From contig DBFBGQ010000116.1 of the NCBI GenBank assembly GCA_048201975.1, positions 1 through 5,347 of the forward strand: a stretch of 5,347 nucleotides of DNA. The letters are read 5' to 3'. The notes below the pieces were generated by a model that made no database searches, was not told the DNA's origin, and was given only the letters and a program-made list of their open reading frames with translations. The stretch is from Egerieenecus sp048201975. Its GTDB lineage: Bacteria > Bacillota > Clostridia > Christensenellales > Aristaeellaceae. Both the position numbers and the translations under genes were made by a program. Positions 5,343 through 5,347 of this stretch are shown here, one piece after another. Within the stretch, counting starts at the first letter, position 1; every line of letters begins with the position of its first letter.

Positions 5343-5347
5343 GTCGC

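Larger units (their letters stand above)
5261..5347. repeat. Two hairpin units with constant flanks and different stems
   Basis: Two stem-loops lie in tandem at the window edge. Each is preceded by a near-identical flank, CCGAAGG (5261-5267) and CCGAGG (5303-5308), and each ends in GGTCGC (5296-5301 and 5342-5347). The stems between differ in sequence and length. The right unit reaches the end of the window and the array may continue beyond it. Constant flanks around unrelated palindromes suggest a modular repeat whose structure, not stem sequence, is kept. This is an inference from only two units. Confidence 0.5.

Overview
The window carries three complete protein-coding genes on GC-rich DNA, with stem-loop-rich non-coding DNA at both ends. 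The codon use is strongly G/C at third positions. Strong AGGAG-type ribosome binding sites, a YoeA-like MATE pump and a cytosolic GH3 glycosidase of the type common in gut Clostridia together suggest a GC-rich Gram-positive anaerobe, probably of the Oscillospirales/Ruminococcaceae kind. The lineage is inferred from protein style and is not proven.

Layout. Positions 1-235 hold no credible gene but contain five different stem-loops placed almost end to end (31-205). One of them (126-155) has the form of a bidirectional intrinsic terminator. Positions 236-2702 hold a two-gene minus-strand operon: a membrane-anchored calcineurin-like metallophosphoesterase (1623-2702), then, 25 bases downstream, a MATE-family efflux pump (236-1597). 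An AT-rich intergenic segment (2703-2934) carries a perfect TATAAT for the minus-strand operon and, nearer the plus-strand gene, a 9-bp stem-loop in its leader. Positions 2935-5010 encode a 691-residue GH3 beta-xylosidase/beta-glucosidase, transcribed divergently. Positions 5011-5347 are non-coding: three GC-rich stem-loops (5028-5166), a short A/T-rich stretch, then two further stem-loops (5271-5342) bounded by near-identical short flanks.

How the genes work together. The GH3 enzyme has no signal peptide and probably cleaves imported xylo- or gluco-oligosaccharides in the cytosol. The phosphoesterase and MATE pump are likely co-transcribed, but nothing in the sequence links them functionally to the GH3 gene beyond the shared intergenic region.

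The two points most worth a second look are the phosphoesterase, whose overall fold motifs are retained while two of its five metal/catalytic motifs are altered (GNH[D/E] to GDSD, GHxH to GHYC), and the clustered, sequence-diverse hairpins at both ends. At the right end, constant flanks (CCGA[A]GG and GGTCGC) surround stems of unrelated sequence. I see no CRISPR array, tRNA, rRNA, transposase or phage gene.
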